Shown here: one piece after another, positions 15,049-22,469 of the stretch | How positions within the stretch are numbered: the stretch's first letter is position 1 | Layout: each line of letters starts with the position of its first letter | Origin: an uncultured Bacilli bacterium | GTDB taxonomy: Bacteria; Bacillota_I; Bacilli_A; RF39; UBA660 | Direction: 5' to 3' | DNA length: 32,319 nucleotides | Assembly (NCBI GenBank): GCA_934182615.1 | Contig: CAKPRO010000014.1 | Coordinates: forward strand, 1-32,319 | Position numbers and translations under genes: made by a program | The notes under the pieces: generated by a model | Told to the model about the DNA's origin: nothing | What the model saw: only the letters and a program-made list of their open reading frames with translations | The model's database searches: none

Positions 15049-16197
15049 CTATATTCTAGTGTAATTCTTCATATATAACTTTAATCCTTCAAACATAATA
15101 TTTATACTTGCATTTAAATCTCTATCTAATTCCAGATTACATTTAGGGCATTTATATTCTCTTTTTGTTAAATCTTTATATCTTTTATCTTGGGTGTTAC
15201 ACCTACTGCATATTTGGCTAGATGGATAATAGGTATTTATTTGATAAAAAGCTTTACCTTTATATTTTGATTTATACTGGAATTGTCTTATTATTTCACT
15301 AAATGTAGCATCGTTTATTTTACTAGATAGTTTAGTATCTTTACCTTTAATAATCATTTCTTTAGTTTTTAATTTTTCACAAGTAATAATATCATATTCG
15401 TCAGTTATATCTTTAGTTATTTTATGTGTATAAAACTTTCTAGCATTAGCTAGTTTACTATGAAGTATTGCTAGTTCTTTTTTACATTTGTAGTAGTTCT
15501 TACTACCTTTTTCTTTTCTTGATAATTCTCTTTGTTTTCTTTTTATTCTTTTTGTATATTTATCTATATATTTATTATTATCATAGGTTGTTCCATCTGA
15601 TAAGGTTAATAGTTTCTTTATACCTAGATCTATTCCTACGATAGTTCTAGGTTTTATTACTGGTACTTTGTCATACATCTCATATAAGATGGATATATAA
15701 TACTTACCATTTGGTTCTCTTGATATAGTAGCATTTTTTATTTTGCCATTAATATTATCTATATTTCTATATCCTCTAATTTTTACCCATTTTAAATTGG
15801 GTAATTTTATTTGTCTATTAGTTAAATCTAATTCTATGTTACAATATTCTTTATCTTTATATTTTTTATATATAGAGGGAATATTATAACTATTTCTATT
15901 ATATTTATTTTTATATTTGGGATAGCATCCGGGTTTGTTAAATAGTTTTTTGTAGGTGTCATCTAAATTAAATAGGGATTTGGTTATTACTAGGCTATCT
16001 ATTTCTTGTAAGAATGGAGCATTATATTTTAAAGTACTGGTATAATCTTTTATATTAGTATAAGCAGATACATAACCATTGTTTTTCATTTTATCCAGGT
16101 AATAATTATATACATATCTACTACTGCCAAAGGTTTTATTTATTGATTCTAATTGCTTATTATTCGGATAAAATCTAAATTTATATGCTTTATACAT
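15049..16197 (-). CDS. tnpB: TnpB RNA-guided endonuclease (IS605 OrfB)
   Basis: TnpB proteins use an omega-RNA to cut DNA next to a short target motif and help the element persist. The product is 382 residues from the ATG at 16197. GGAGG eight bases upstream supports this start over an in-frame TTG at 16212 that overlaps that site. Numbered from 16212, the RuvC residues are Asp195 (VGIDLG), Glu279 (ITCEKL) and the Asp in LDRDLNAS (363-365). The zinc finger has CxxC pairs at 335/338 and 355/358. All key residues are present and the frame is full length, so it looks active. Confidence 0.93.
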   Translation of the reverse strand: MYKAYKFRFYPNNKQLESINKTFGSSRYVYNYYLDKMKNNGYVSAYTNIKDYTSTLKYNAPFLQEIDSLVITKSLFNLDDTYKKLFNKPGCYPKYKNKYNRNSYNIPSIYKKYKDKEYCNIELDLTNRQIKLPNLKWVKIRGYRNIDNINGKIKNATISREPNGKYYISILYEMYDKVPVIKPRTIVGIDLGIKKLLTLSDGTTYDNNKYIDKYTKRIKRKQRELSRKEKGSKNYYKCKKELAILHSKLANARKFYTHKITKDITDEYDIITCEKLKTKEMIIKGKDTKLSSKINDATFSEIIRQFQYKSKYKGKAFYQINTYYPSSQICSRCNTQDKRYKDLTKREYKCPKCNLELDRDLNASINIMFEGLKLYMKNYTRI

Positions 16198-16226
16198 AAC
16201 CGCTGCCTCCAATCTTTATAGTGCTT

Positions 16227-16255
16227 ATTATATTATGAACCTACTTTGATGTCAA
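16227..16255 (-). promoter_or_regulatory. Strong promoter of tnpB
   Basis: Minus strand TTGACA (16255-16250), a 17-base spacer and TATAAT (16232-16227): a perfect consensus, placed about 30 bases before the tnpB ATG. Confidence 0.85.
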
Positions 16256-16273
16256 TATTATATCTTTATTTCG

Positions 16274-16292
16274 ATACAGTTGTATGCTGTAT
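16274..16292. repeat. Left-end hairpin of the TnpB element
   Basis: ATACAG (16274-16279) and CTGTAT (16287-16292) are inverted repeats around a 7-base loop. Subterminal hairpins of this kind mark the ends of IS200/IS605 elements, and this one lies just upstream of the tnpB promoter, where the left end is expected. Confidence 0.45.
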
Positions 16293-16345
16293 TTTGTTAT
16301 TTTAAAAATATGTACTTTCATAATTTTTGTTATATAAAGTTATAT

Positions 16346-16370
16346 AAAAAAGAAAGAGTAATTCTTCCTT
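16346..16370 (-). terminator. Terminator of the fmt operon
   Basis: On the minus strand AAGGAAGA pairs with TCTTTCTT (including a G-U pair) around loop ATTAC, followed by a T run. It begins at the stop codon of the 220-residue membrane protein gene. Confidence 0.75.
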
Positions 16371-17032
16371 TATTCTTCTAAACTATTAATACTATTTATA
16401 TTAGAATATTTTATTTCTACTAGTTCTTTAGTTAAACTACTATTATCTAATTTAAATAAATTTGTATAATCTATTATTATACTTTTATTGCTATCGTCTA
16501 TTGTTATAGTTACTTTGGCTGTGCTAGTACTATTTAATACTATGTCTGACACTTTAATATTATAGGTATTATTATCTTTAGTACCTAATTTGATATATTC
16601 TTTGATATTATTTATATCTAAATATCGATAATCTATATATGGGAATATTTCGTTAGTGGTAGTTAGTATATAGTTACCATTATTATCTAATATATAATAT
16701 TTGTCATTCATTTGATAAAAATAATCTTCTTTTTCTTCTGCTGATCTAGTAATACTCATATTATGGCCTAATTTTTTGCCATAATATTTATATTTGTTAT
16801 TATTGATTGTTATATCTATATTATATTGATAATTATCTGTGATTGTATTAATAAAAGTGCTTGGAGTTTCTTCTTTTGTCTTAGTATTGCCAGCAGTGGT
16901 TATTCGGGCAAATAATATTATGGTTAGAAAGAAAATGCCATATAATATTAATTCTAGTTTTGCCCTTTCTCTTTTGTCTTTCCATCTTTCTTTTAGTGTT
17001 AATTTGTTCTTTTCTTCTTTTTTTTCTTCCAT
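16370..17032 (-). CDS. Membrane-anchored protein of unknown function, 220 aa
   Basis: I do not recognise a family. Residues 1-25 are highly charged (Lys/Glu/Arg), residues 26-43 form one hydrophobic helix, and the rest (about 175 residues) would face outward, with many Asn, Tyr, Ile and Lys and beta-strand-like pattern. The basic N-terminus places that side in the cytosol. Its ATG overlaps the fmt stop by one base (TAATG), with GAGGT inside fmt, so it is co-translated with fmt. Nothing in the sequence links it to formylation; the pairing may be only transcriptional. Confidence 0.85.
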   Translation of the reverse strand: MEEKKEEKNKLTLKERWKDKRERAKLELILYGIFFLTIILFARITTAGNTKTKEETPSTFINTITDNYQYNIDITINNNKYKYYGKKLGHNMSITRSAEEKEDYFYQMNDKYYILDNNGNYILTTTNEIFPYIDYRYLDINNIKEYIKLGTKDNNTYNIKVSDIVLNSTSTAKVTITIDDSNKSIIIDYTNLFKLDNSSLTKELVEIKYSNINSINSLEE

Positions 17033-17967
17033 TACTTAAATACCTCACCAATATATTCTTCTTTTTTGATACCATTAATAAAATCTTTTACTAGGCATCT
17101 TTTTTTACCTTCTAGTTTTATGTCTATTAATTTTATTACATAATCTAAAGTGGTAACATATATACCGTTACTATTGATATCGATTATAGTACCTGGTTTT
17201 TGGGATGCCTTAGTGTTTGTTTTTTCTGATTTATAGATTTTCATTCTTTTGTTATTAATAATGGCATAAGCTCCTGGTATACTAGATAATCCTCTGATTT
17301 TGTTGTGAACGTTATTAATGCTATCGTTAAAGTTTACTTTTTCTTCTTCTTTTGTAATATTATAACCAAATGTTACTTCTTCTTCGTTTTGCTTTATTCT
17401 GCTATTTTTGCCTTCGATTATACTTGGAAGGGTTTCTATTAATAGATCTCTACCTAGGTATGAAAGACTACTGTAAAGTTCGTCTAAGGTTGTGTCTTCT
17501 TCAATTGGAGTGCTTTTTTGGCTTATTATGTCACCAGAATCCATTTTTTTATCCATATACATAATGGTAACGCCTGCTATTGTGTCGCCGTTAATGATGG
17601 CATGATGTATTGGGGCACCGCCTCTTAATTTAGGTAGCAGAGAGCCGTGTACATTGATACAGCCGTATTGGGGGTAATCAAGAATGGCACTGGGAATTAT
17701 TTGGCCATAGGCTGCTGTTATGATTATGTCGGGAGTGGTGTCTAATATTTTTTGATAATCTTCTCTTATTTTTGTGGGCTGGAATACTTCTATGTTGTTC
17801 TTTAAGGCTATTTCTTTGCAGGGAGAGTATATTATGTTGCCTTTGCGATCTTTTTCACGATCTGGTTGGGATACAACCATTACTACATTGGTTTCTTTTA
17901 TTAATGCTTCTAAAATTGGTACGGCGAATGAGGGCGTACCCATAAATACTACTTTTATATCTTTCAT
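17032..17967 (-). CDS. fmt: Methionyl-tRNA formyltransferase
   Basis: Transfers a formyl group from 10-formyltetrahydrofolate to initiator Met-tRNA. The 311-residue product has the formyltransferase fold with catalytic Asn105, His107 (INVHGSLLP) and Asp143 (KMDSGDI), and a C-terminal OB-like domain. The substrate loop reads LPKLRGGAPIHHA where most members have WRGAAPI. It has its own promoter just upstream and a GGTGA ribosome site. No def (deformylase) gene is next to it. Folate supply links it to the thyA-folA operon just upstream. Confidence 0.97.
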   Translation of the reverse strand: MKDIKVVFMGTPSFAVPILEALIKETNVVMVVSQPDREKDRKGNIIYSPCKEIALKNNIEVFQPTKIREDYQKILDTTPDIIITAAYGQIIPSAILDYPQYGCINVHGSLLPKLRGGAPIHHAIINGDTIAGVTIMYMDKKMDSGDIISQKSTPIEEDTTLDELYSSLSYLGRDLLIETLPSIIEGKNSRIKQNEEEVTFGYNITKEEEKVNFNDSINNVHNKIRGLSSIPGAYAIINNKRMKIYKSEKTNTKASQKPGTIIDINSNGIYVTTLDYVIKLIDIKLEGKKRCLVKDFINGIKKEEYIGEVFK

Positions 17968-17984
17968 TTCATATCACCAATAAT

Positions 17985-18013
17985 ATTATATAGTATTTTG
18001 GGGGATATTTCAA
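17985..18013 (-). promoter_or_regulatory. Promoter of fmt
   Basis: Minus strand TTGAAA (18013-18008), 17 bases, TATAAT (17990-17985), about 18 bases before the fmt ATG. The spacer includes a CCCCC run, unusual in this AT-rich sequence. Confidence 0.8.
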
Positions 18014-18048
18014 TATGTTTGATTTTATTTGTGGATGTATATGATGTT

Positions 18049-18078
18049 TATTCCAGAGACTAGCAGGGCTCGGGAATA
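18049..18078 (-). repeat. Mismatched AGNCT-core hairpin, copy 5
   Basis: TATTCC (18049-18054) pairs with GGAATA (18073-18078), A55/G72 is a mismatch, GAG (56-58) pairs with CTC (69-71), A59/G68 is a second mismatch, and C60 pairs with G67. On the minus strand both mismatches are C/T and the core is AG-C-C...G-T-CT. It lies between the tmk terminator and the fmt promoter. Confidence 0.55.
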
Positions 18079-18106
18079 CCACGGAAGGCTGGAGGGCTGG
18101 ATGGGC
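18051..18106. other. GC-rich intergenic patch
   Basis: About 35 of 56 bases are G or C, against roughly 30 percent nearby. It includes hairpin copy 5 and an imperfect GGCTGGA direct repeat (around 18087-18101). No coding frame or T-box consensus fits it. It is clearly compositionally foreign to its surroundings. Confidence 0.5.
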
Positions 18107-18136
18107 AAAAAAAGAAGAAACTACATTATTTTCTTC
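18107..18136 (-). terminator. Terminator of the thyA-folA-tmk operon
   Basis: Minus strand GAAGAAA pairs with TTTCTTC (18136-18130 with 18120-18114) around a 9-base loop that includes the tmk stop codon, followed by seven Ts. Confidence 0.85.
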
Positions 18137-18792
18137 TTTACTAGTCTGTATACGTCTTCGTGGATATCTTCAACTGAACGCATGGTTTCGTTTTCGGCGC
18201 ATTCGATAAAATCCCAATTGTATTTTTTGGCTATGTCTATTGAGTTATCGGAAACTCTTTTCATAAAGGAATAATCTCTTTCGTGGATGTCATTTTCTAC
18301 GCCATCGTTATTTTTTCTTCTTTTCTTTAGGGCTTGAGCGACTTCGAATGGGGCGTGCAAAAAGATTACTAAGTCTGGCTTGGCTATACCAAGTTTATTG
18401 TATTCGTAATCGTAAACGTAATCGATAAATGCTTCACGCTCTTTTTGGTCTTCGATTACTGAAGATTGATATATTAAAGAAGATGTTGTATAACGATCTA
18501 GAATTATTATGCTGCCTTTTTCATACTCGTCTTTTAAGCCTGTTATCCAGGTTATAGCTCGATCTTGAGCGTATAAACTATTTACGAAATAAGGAGATAA
18601 TTCGGATATTTTGCCGTAATTACCTTTTAGATATTCTTCTACTGGTCTTCCTTGATAGGTTCCATAACTAGGAAAGTGATGTGTTACGATGGTTTTATCT
18701 TTTTCGCCAAGTAATCTATCTATTAATAGTTTATATTGTGTACTCTTTCCTACTCCATCACATGATCCTTCTATTACTATTAGTCTTCCCAT
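18121..18792 (-). CDS. tmk: Thymidylate kinase
   Basis: Phosphorylates dTMP to dTDP with ATP. The 223-residue product has the P-loop GSCDGVGKST (residues 9-18) and the DRY motif ILDRYTTSSLIYQ near residue 97, plus an Arg/Lys-rich LID region (KKRRKNNDGVENDIHERD). It overlaps folA by 13 bases and ends the thyA-folA-tmk operon, which makes dTMP, recycles folate and starts conversion to dTTP. Confidence 0.95.
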   Translation of the reverse strand: MGRLIVIEGSCDGVGKSTQYKLLIDRLLGEKDKTIVTHHFPSYGTYQGRPVEEYLKGNYGKISELSPYFVNSLYAQDRAITWITGLKDEYEKGSIIILDRYTTSSLIYQSSVIEDQKEREAFIDYVYDYEYNKLGIAKPDLVIFLHAPFEVAQALKKRRKNNDGVENDIHERDYSFMKRVSDNSIDIAKKYNWDFIECAENETMRSVEDIHEDVYRLVKKKIM

Positions 18793-19292
18793 TTTATAAT
18801 CCTACTCCTTTTTTTTACATATTTATTTCTTATATATGGAACATTGTTGTCTAGGAAATTGCCTATCTCTGTTATGTTCCAATCGTCTTTATTGAAATAT
18901 GGAAAGAAGCTATCGGCATATGCTTCTCTTTCTATTTCTGTTAAATACATTATTTGAATATATGGAAGTAATTGTTCATATACTTTGGCGCCTCCTACTA
19001 CCATAAATTCGGTATTGGTTTCACTTACGTAATTTAATAATGAATTAAGGTCGTGGTATACTTCTAAATTGGTACAAGTCTCTAAGGGCTTAGAAGTAAG
19101 AACTATTGGATGTCTACCTTCTAAGGCTTTTAGTGGCATACTTTCTAAGGTGTTTCTACCCATAATGATTTTCTTACCCATAGTCATATCTTTATAGAAT
19201 TGTAAATCTTCTCTTATTTTCCAAATTAAATTATTGTTATAGCCTAATTCACCGTTTTTTCCTACTGCTGCTATTAAACTTAAATTTTTCAT
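18780..19292 (-). CDS. folA: Dihydrofolate reductase
   Basis: Reduces dihydrofolate to tetrahydrofolate with NADPH. The 170-residue product starts with LSLIAAVGKNGELGYNNNLI, then WKIREDLQFYKDMTMG, where the acidic residue after the conserved Trp is the substrate-binding carboxylate, MGRNTLESMP for NADPH binding, and MVVGGAKVYEQLLPY near residue 105. It lies nine bases after thyA, whose reaction produces its substrate. Confidence 0.96.
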   Translation of the reverse strand: MKNLSLIAAVGKNGELGYNNNLIWKIREDLQFYKDMTMGKKIIMGRNTLESMPLKALEGRHPIVLTSKPLETCTNLEVYHDLNSLLNYVSETNTEFMVVGGAKVYEQLLPYIQIMYLTEIEREAYADSFFPYFNKDDWNITEIGNFLDNNVPYIRNKYVKKRSRIIKWED

Positions 19293-19301
19293 TTTGCCTC
19301 C

Positions 19302-20471
19302 TTACTGAGTTACCTTAAATGGTAATTTTCCCATATGTTTATAATTTTTTACTTTGGCATGTTTCATATCTTTAGAATTGTCAAATTTATAGAAGTCATC
19401 TATACTAGGATCTAACCATAATTCTGGTTTTACTGGGTTTAAGATTATATCTATTATTCTGATATCGGAATCGGTTACTATATATTCTTTACTTTCTTTA
19501 TCTTCAATATATGATATTTTCTTTTCTAGGTTAAGTTTTAACTTTAATAATTTGCTAGGAGCCATACGAGAGAAATTATCATATACTCTTCCTCTTCTTA
19601 GTTGTTCTTTTATTCCTTCTAGTTGATTTACATATATATGTGGTTCATTTATTGAGTATGAAACGAAACCTGGTTCTAAATTAGTAACTTGAGCTATCAT
19701 TGACAAAAAAGTAGCATACTGTGTTACATTAAATGGTAGTCCTAGTGGTACATCACAGCTTCTTTGGTGGACTTGTAAGTTTAACGTACCTTTATATACA
19801 TTCCACTCGGTAGACCATACACATGATGGTAGAACGGCAGTTCTTAAAAATTCATTTTGCCATAAGCTATATACCATTCTTCGATCGGTTGGAGCATTCT
19901 TGATAGTCCAAAGTAATTCGTCAGTAAATTTATATCTATCTACAATATAACCGTAGGCTGTACCAATAGTATTAGCATATTCTTTACCAAAGTATTTAGC
20001 GGTCTTTATTGTCTTACCAGCAATCTTGCTTTTAGCGGTCATTACTTTACCGTTTTCATCTAGTTTAGGAGCTAGTTTACTCATCTTTGCTAGTGGATCG
20101 GATATTGGTGCACTAAGTGGATCATACACTATTACTTCTTTATCTGGATCGTACTCGCAAGTACCTTCTGGTTCATAAATACGATAAATGCCATCTTCAT
20201 CTATCATCCATTCATCCCATATATGAACATTTCTTTTATGCAGCTCACGAACATCGTTTGATGCCATTTGCCATATCCATAGCATTTCAGTTATGGCTTG
20301 TCTTGAAAATAATTGTTTAGTCATAAGTATTGGAAATTCTTTAGATAAATCAAACTTGAAGGCATACTTATCTATTTTAATGGTATTTACTCCAGTTCTG
20401 TTTTCTACTTCTTCTCCTCTTTGTAATATTTCTTTTAATAATTTTAGATATTCTATATCGAAATTTGTCAT
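19302..20471 (-). CDS. thyA: Divergent, enlarged thymidylate synthase
   Basis: Makes dTMP from dUMP with methylene-tetrahydrofolate. At 389 residues it is well above the usual 264-316. Recognisable parts: Arg25 (NRTG), HIWDEW (83-88), nucleophile Cys217 (LPSCVW), dUMP-binding QRSCD (236-240), Asn248 (GLPFNVT), and His278/Tyr280 (EPHIYVN). Between WDEW and IGTAYGY there are about 80 residues, and another insert of about 30 lies in the C-terminal part (around 315-350). The conserved PCH at the nucleophile is SCV, so the neighbouring His is lost. Placement with folA and tmk supports the assignment. Confidence 0.9.
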   Translation of the reverse strand: MTNFDIEYLKLLKEILQRGEEVENRTGVNTIKIDKYAFKFDLSKEFPILMTKQLFSRQAITEMLWIWQMASNDVRELHKRNVHIWDEWMIDEDGIYRIYEPEGTCEYDPDKEVIVYDPLSAPISDPLAKMSKLAPKLDENGKVMTAKSKIAGKTIKTAKYFGKEYANTIGTAYGYIVDRYKFTDELLWTIKNAPTDRRMVYSLWQNEFLRTAVLPSCVWSTEWNVYKGTLNLQVHQRSCDVPLGLPFNVTQYATFLSMIAQVTNLEPGFVSYSINEPHIYVNQLEGIKEQLRRGRVYDNFSRMAPSKLLKLKLNLEKKISYIEDKESKEYIVTDSDIRIIDIILNPVKPELWLDPSIDDFYKFDNSKDMKHAKVKNYKHMGKLPFKVTQ

Positions 20472-20503
20472 TTTTAACCTCCCTATTTTTTATCACTATA
20501 TCA

Positions 20504-20532
20504 ATAATATCATACTAAATAGAGAATGACAA
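20504..20532 (-). promoter_or_regulatory. Promoter of thyA-folA-tmk
   Basis: Minus strand TTGTCA (20532-20527), 17 bases, TATTAT (20509-20504). It lies about 30 bases before the thyA ATG, which has a GGGAGG ribosome site. Confidence 0.78.
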
Positions 20533-20553
20533 GAAAATTAACAATTGGTTTAC

Positions 20554-20588
20554 AAAAAAAGACTATCTATGTTTTAGTCTTGATAGTC
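20554..20588 (-). terminator. Terminator of the metalloprotein-fic unit with an alternative stem
   Basis: On the minus strand GACTATC (20588-20582) pairs with GATAGTC (20567-20561), followed by seven Ts. A competing stem, AAGACTA with TAGTCTT (20581-20575 with 20565-20559), shares bases with it and carries the AGACT/AGTCT core seen in the intergenic hairpins. The fic stop codon lies within it. Confidence 0.78.
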
Positions 20589-21465
20589 GCATATTGTTTT
20601 CGCAATTATTTTGGATTATAAAGGTATCGTCTATATTATCTAATTTATTTATTGATTTGTATAATTGTTCATCGACCATATATAATATGAAGTCAAACCA
20701 AGCATTTATTTCTTCATTGCTATCATGTTTTATATCGAAATAGATATTATCTATTCTTTTTACATATGTTATTTTGTTTACTAATATGCTTTCTGATATA
20801 TTAAGTGGGCTTAATTTTAATCTAGTACCATATACTTTATTTATCATTTGGGTAAATTTGATGTTATGAATTATTCTTGAGGTACGGCCATTGCCATCGC
20901 CATATGGATGGATTCTTAGGAAGAGAAGATGGACTAGACTACTGGCAAGAAAGGGGTTGCTATATATTAATGATGTTCCACCTTGTTTATATATGTTAAT
21001 GAAGTCTGACATGAATTTATTTACGTCTTTAGCGTTTACGCCTCTCCAAAAAATGCTCTCACTTCCATCTGGATTCTTTTTGCTTACTTTTACTTCAGTA
21101 CTTCTGTAGGTGTAACTAGGAGGCATTTCTCCTTCTATTATGAAGTTATGGAGAGCATGGATTCTTTTATGACTTATTCCTAGGGTATCGAAAAATATTT
21201 GTTTATCTCCTAGTAAATTGTCTTCGCGTTTTATGCATTCTATTTTTTGATTGGATATTAATTCTATGTACTGCAAATATATCCAGTAATTGATAATGTA
21301 TTCTTCGTCGTATTGTGATAGTTTTTGCATATAACGATCAAATTCTTTATTGGTTTCTTCTAGATGTTCTAATAATTTGGGTAATAGTTTTATTCTTGAT
21401 ATATATTCTTCTAATGGAAAGTAATCTATATAATCACTATTCATTCCTTCTACGATTGGTGCCAT
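20563..21465 (-). CDS. Fic-domain protein
   Basis: Fic proteins usually transfer AMP from ATP to a hydroxyl of a target protein. The 300-residue product has the full motif HPYGDGNGRTSR at 186-197 (catalytic His186, with Tyr for the usual Phe). Upstream is the beta-hairpin flap region (SESIFWRGVNAKDV, about 135-148). A helix with SNQKIECI (71-78) resembles the N-terminal inhibitory (S/T)xxxE(G/N) motif of class II Fic but has one extra residue and Cys after Glu. It follows the HExxH gene by nine bases, so the pair is probably one operon. Target unknown. Confidence 0.9.
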   Translation of the reverse strand: MAPIVEGMNSDYIDYFPLEEYISRIKLLPKLLEHLEETNKEFDRYMQKLSQYDEEYIINYWIYLQYIELISNQKIECIKREDNLLGDKQIFFDTLGISHKRIHALHNFIIEGEMPPSYTYRSTEVKVSKKNPDGSESIFWRGVNAKDVNKFMSDFINIYKQGGTSLIYSNPFLASSLVHLLFLRIHPYGDGNGRTSRIIHNIKFTQMINKVYGTRLKLSPLNISESILVNKITYVKRIDNIYFDIKHDSNEEINAWFDFILYMVDEQLYKSINKLDNIDDTFIIQNNCENNMRLSRLKHR

Positions 21466-21473
21466 TTGTCCTC

Positions 21474-22322
21474 CTATCTACTTAGTATCTTTTTTGATGT
21501 TAAGTTTTCTTTTTCTATTAATTGTTTGTATTCGTTAATGGATATGGGTAGTCCGTATCTTAATCTTTCTTCAAGGGTATATCTTGCCTTAACTCTACTA
21601 TATAGTACTAAATCAAGATTGCTGTAAAAGGGCATATCTTGCCATATATCTCTCTTACCTATCATTGTTAAAAAAGTCTCCGTTGGGGAAATTATTTTTC
21701 CTTTTGGTGCTATATAGCCTGATAGACTAAACTTTATGAAAAGGTATTCTATATATTTTTGGATGTTTGTGCTTATTGTTTCTTCTTTGGCTATTATTTC
21801 TAGTACTTCTTTAGCAGAGTATATGTAAGCATCTCTTTCACATGGATTATATTGGTATGTTTTTTCGTATAATTGTTTCTTTTGGTTTGCGTACTTTGAA
21901 GTGCTAGGTTGGTTTTGCGAACTTAAGCCGAGACTTTTGCCATAATATATTAGTAATTGGTATAATGTTTTTTTATCTTGACTTACAACGGCTTGTCTAC
22001 TGTGTTCTAATTCATGAAATAGACAAAGTAAAATCATAATATTTTGATAATATATGGCTTCTTGATTATCTAATTTTAATTTTGGTATGTTGGTACTCAT
22101 TTCTGCTACTATTTTGTTTATATTTAGGACTATTTTTTTGCTTTCTGTTCTATATAGAGCATCTATTTTAGGATCTTCGACCACTTCAATACTATGTAAG
22201 CTTTTTTCTATATTATAATAGTTATTTATAAATATTTGATATAGTATTTGAAGGAAGTTTTGATCAAAGATTTTTTTGTTTAGTGAATATGTATATAATA
22301 ATTTTAATATTTCTTTTTCCAT
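21474..22322 (-). CDS. Putative HExxH zinc metalloprotein
   Basis: I do not recognise the family. The 282-residue product from the ATG at 22322 contains FHELEHSRQ (His103, Glu104, His107) in a hydrophobic helix, the classic zincin metal and base residues. About 55 residues later comes NPCERDAY, whose Glu162 could be the third ligand. No signal peptide is visible, so it is likely cytosolic. AAGGAA lies before this ATG; the alternative TTG at 22361 falls inside the promoter spacer and is unlikely. It shares a promoter with the fic gene. Proteolysis is inferred from the motif only. Confidence 0.75.
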   Translation of the reverse strand: MEKEILKLLYTYSLNKKIFDQNFLQILYQIFINNYYNIEKSLHSIEVVEDPKIDALYRTESKKIVLNINKIVAEMSTNIPKLKLDNQEAIYYQNIMILLCLFHELEHSRQAVVSQDKKTLYQLLIYYGKSLGLSSQNQPSTSKYANQKKQLYEKTYQYNPCERDAYIYSAKEVLEIIAKEETISTNIQKYIEYLFIKFSLSGYIAPKGKIISPTETFLTMIGKRDIWQDMPFYSNLDLVLYSRVKARYTLEERLRYGLPISINEYKQLIEKENLTSKKILSR

Positions 22323-22345
22323 GGCATTTCCTTCTTCAATGTCAT

Positions 22346-22374
22346 ATTTTATCACAAACAATTGTCTATGTCAA
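22346..22374 (-). promoter_or_regulatory. Promoter of the HExxH-fic unit
   Basis: Minus strand TTGACA (22374-22369), 17 bases, TAAAAT (22351-22346). It lies 23 bases before the ATG at 22322. Confidence 0.85.
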
Positions 22375-22430
22375 TTTCTACTTCTATTAAATGTTGATAG
22401 TAAAATGGTTATTTTTATGACCTATGGCAT

Positions 22431-22463
22431 AAAAATACCTCTAAAGACCTGAGGCTTTAGAGG
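22431..22463 (-). terminator. Terminator after spoIIIAH; mismatched AGNCT-core hairpin, copy 6
   Basis: CCTCTAAAG (22438-22446) pairs with CTTTAGAGG (22455-22463). A22447 faces G22454 as a mismatch, and C22448 pairs with G22453 around a 4-base loop. Read on the minus strand the core is AAG-C-C...G-T-CTT. A TATTTTTA tract follows on the minus strand, so this copy can also act as a terminator for the spoIIIAH-like gene. Confidence 0.75.
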
Positions 22464-22469
22464 CATCTA

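Larger units (their letters stand above)
14885..16305 (-). mobile_element. IS200/IS605-family tnpB-only element
   Basis: The unit consists of a left-end hairpin (16274-16292), a promoter, tnpB and a structured right end. There is no tnpA (Y1 transposase), so it would need one elsewhere to move. It separates the fmt-side genes from the S10 operon promoter. Boundaries are estimates: no target duplication is expected for this family, and I cannot identify the target motif. Confidence 0.55.

Noticed and set aside
18049..18106. T-box or other amino-acid riboswitch before fmt
   Set aside because: The GC-rich segment lies upstream of the fmt promoter and lacks the T-box consensus, so it would not be in the fmt transcript.
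18029..18274. Plus-strand frame of 81 codons beginning in the GC-rich patch
   Set aside because: Most of it is opposite tmk, it runs through the tmk terminator and has no ribosome site.
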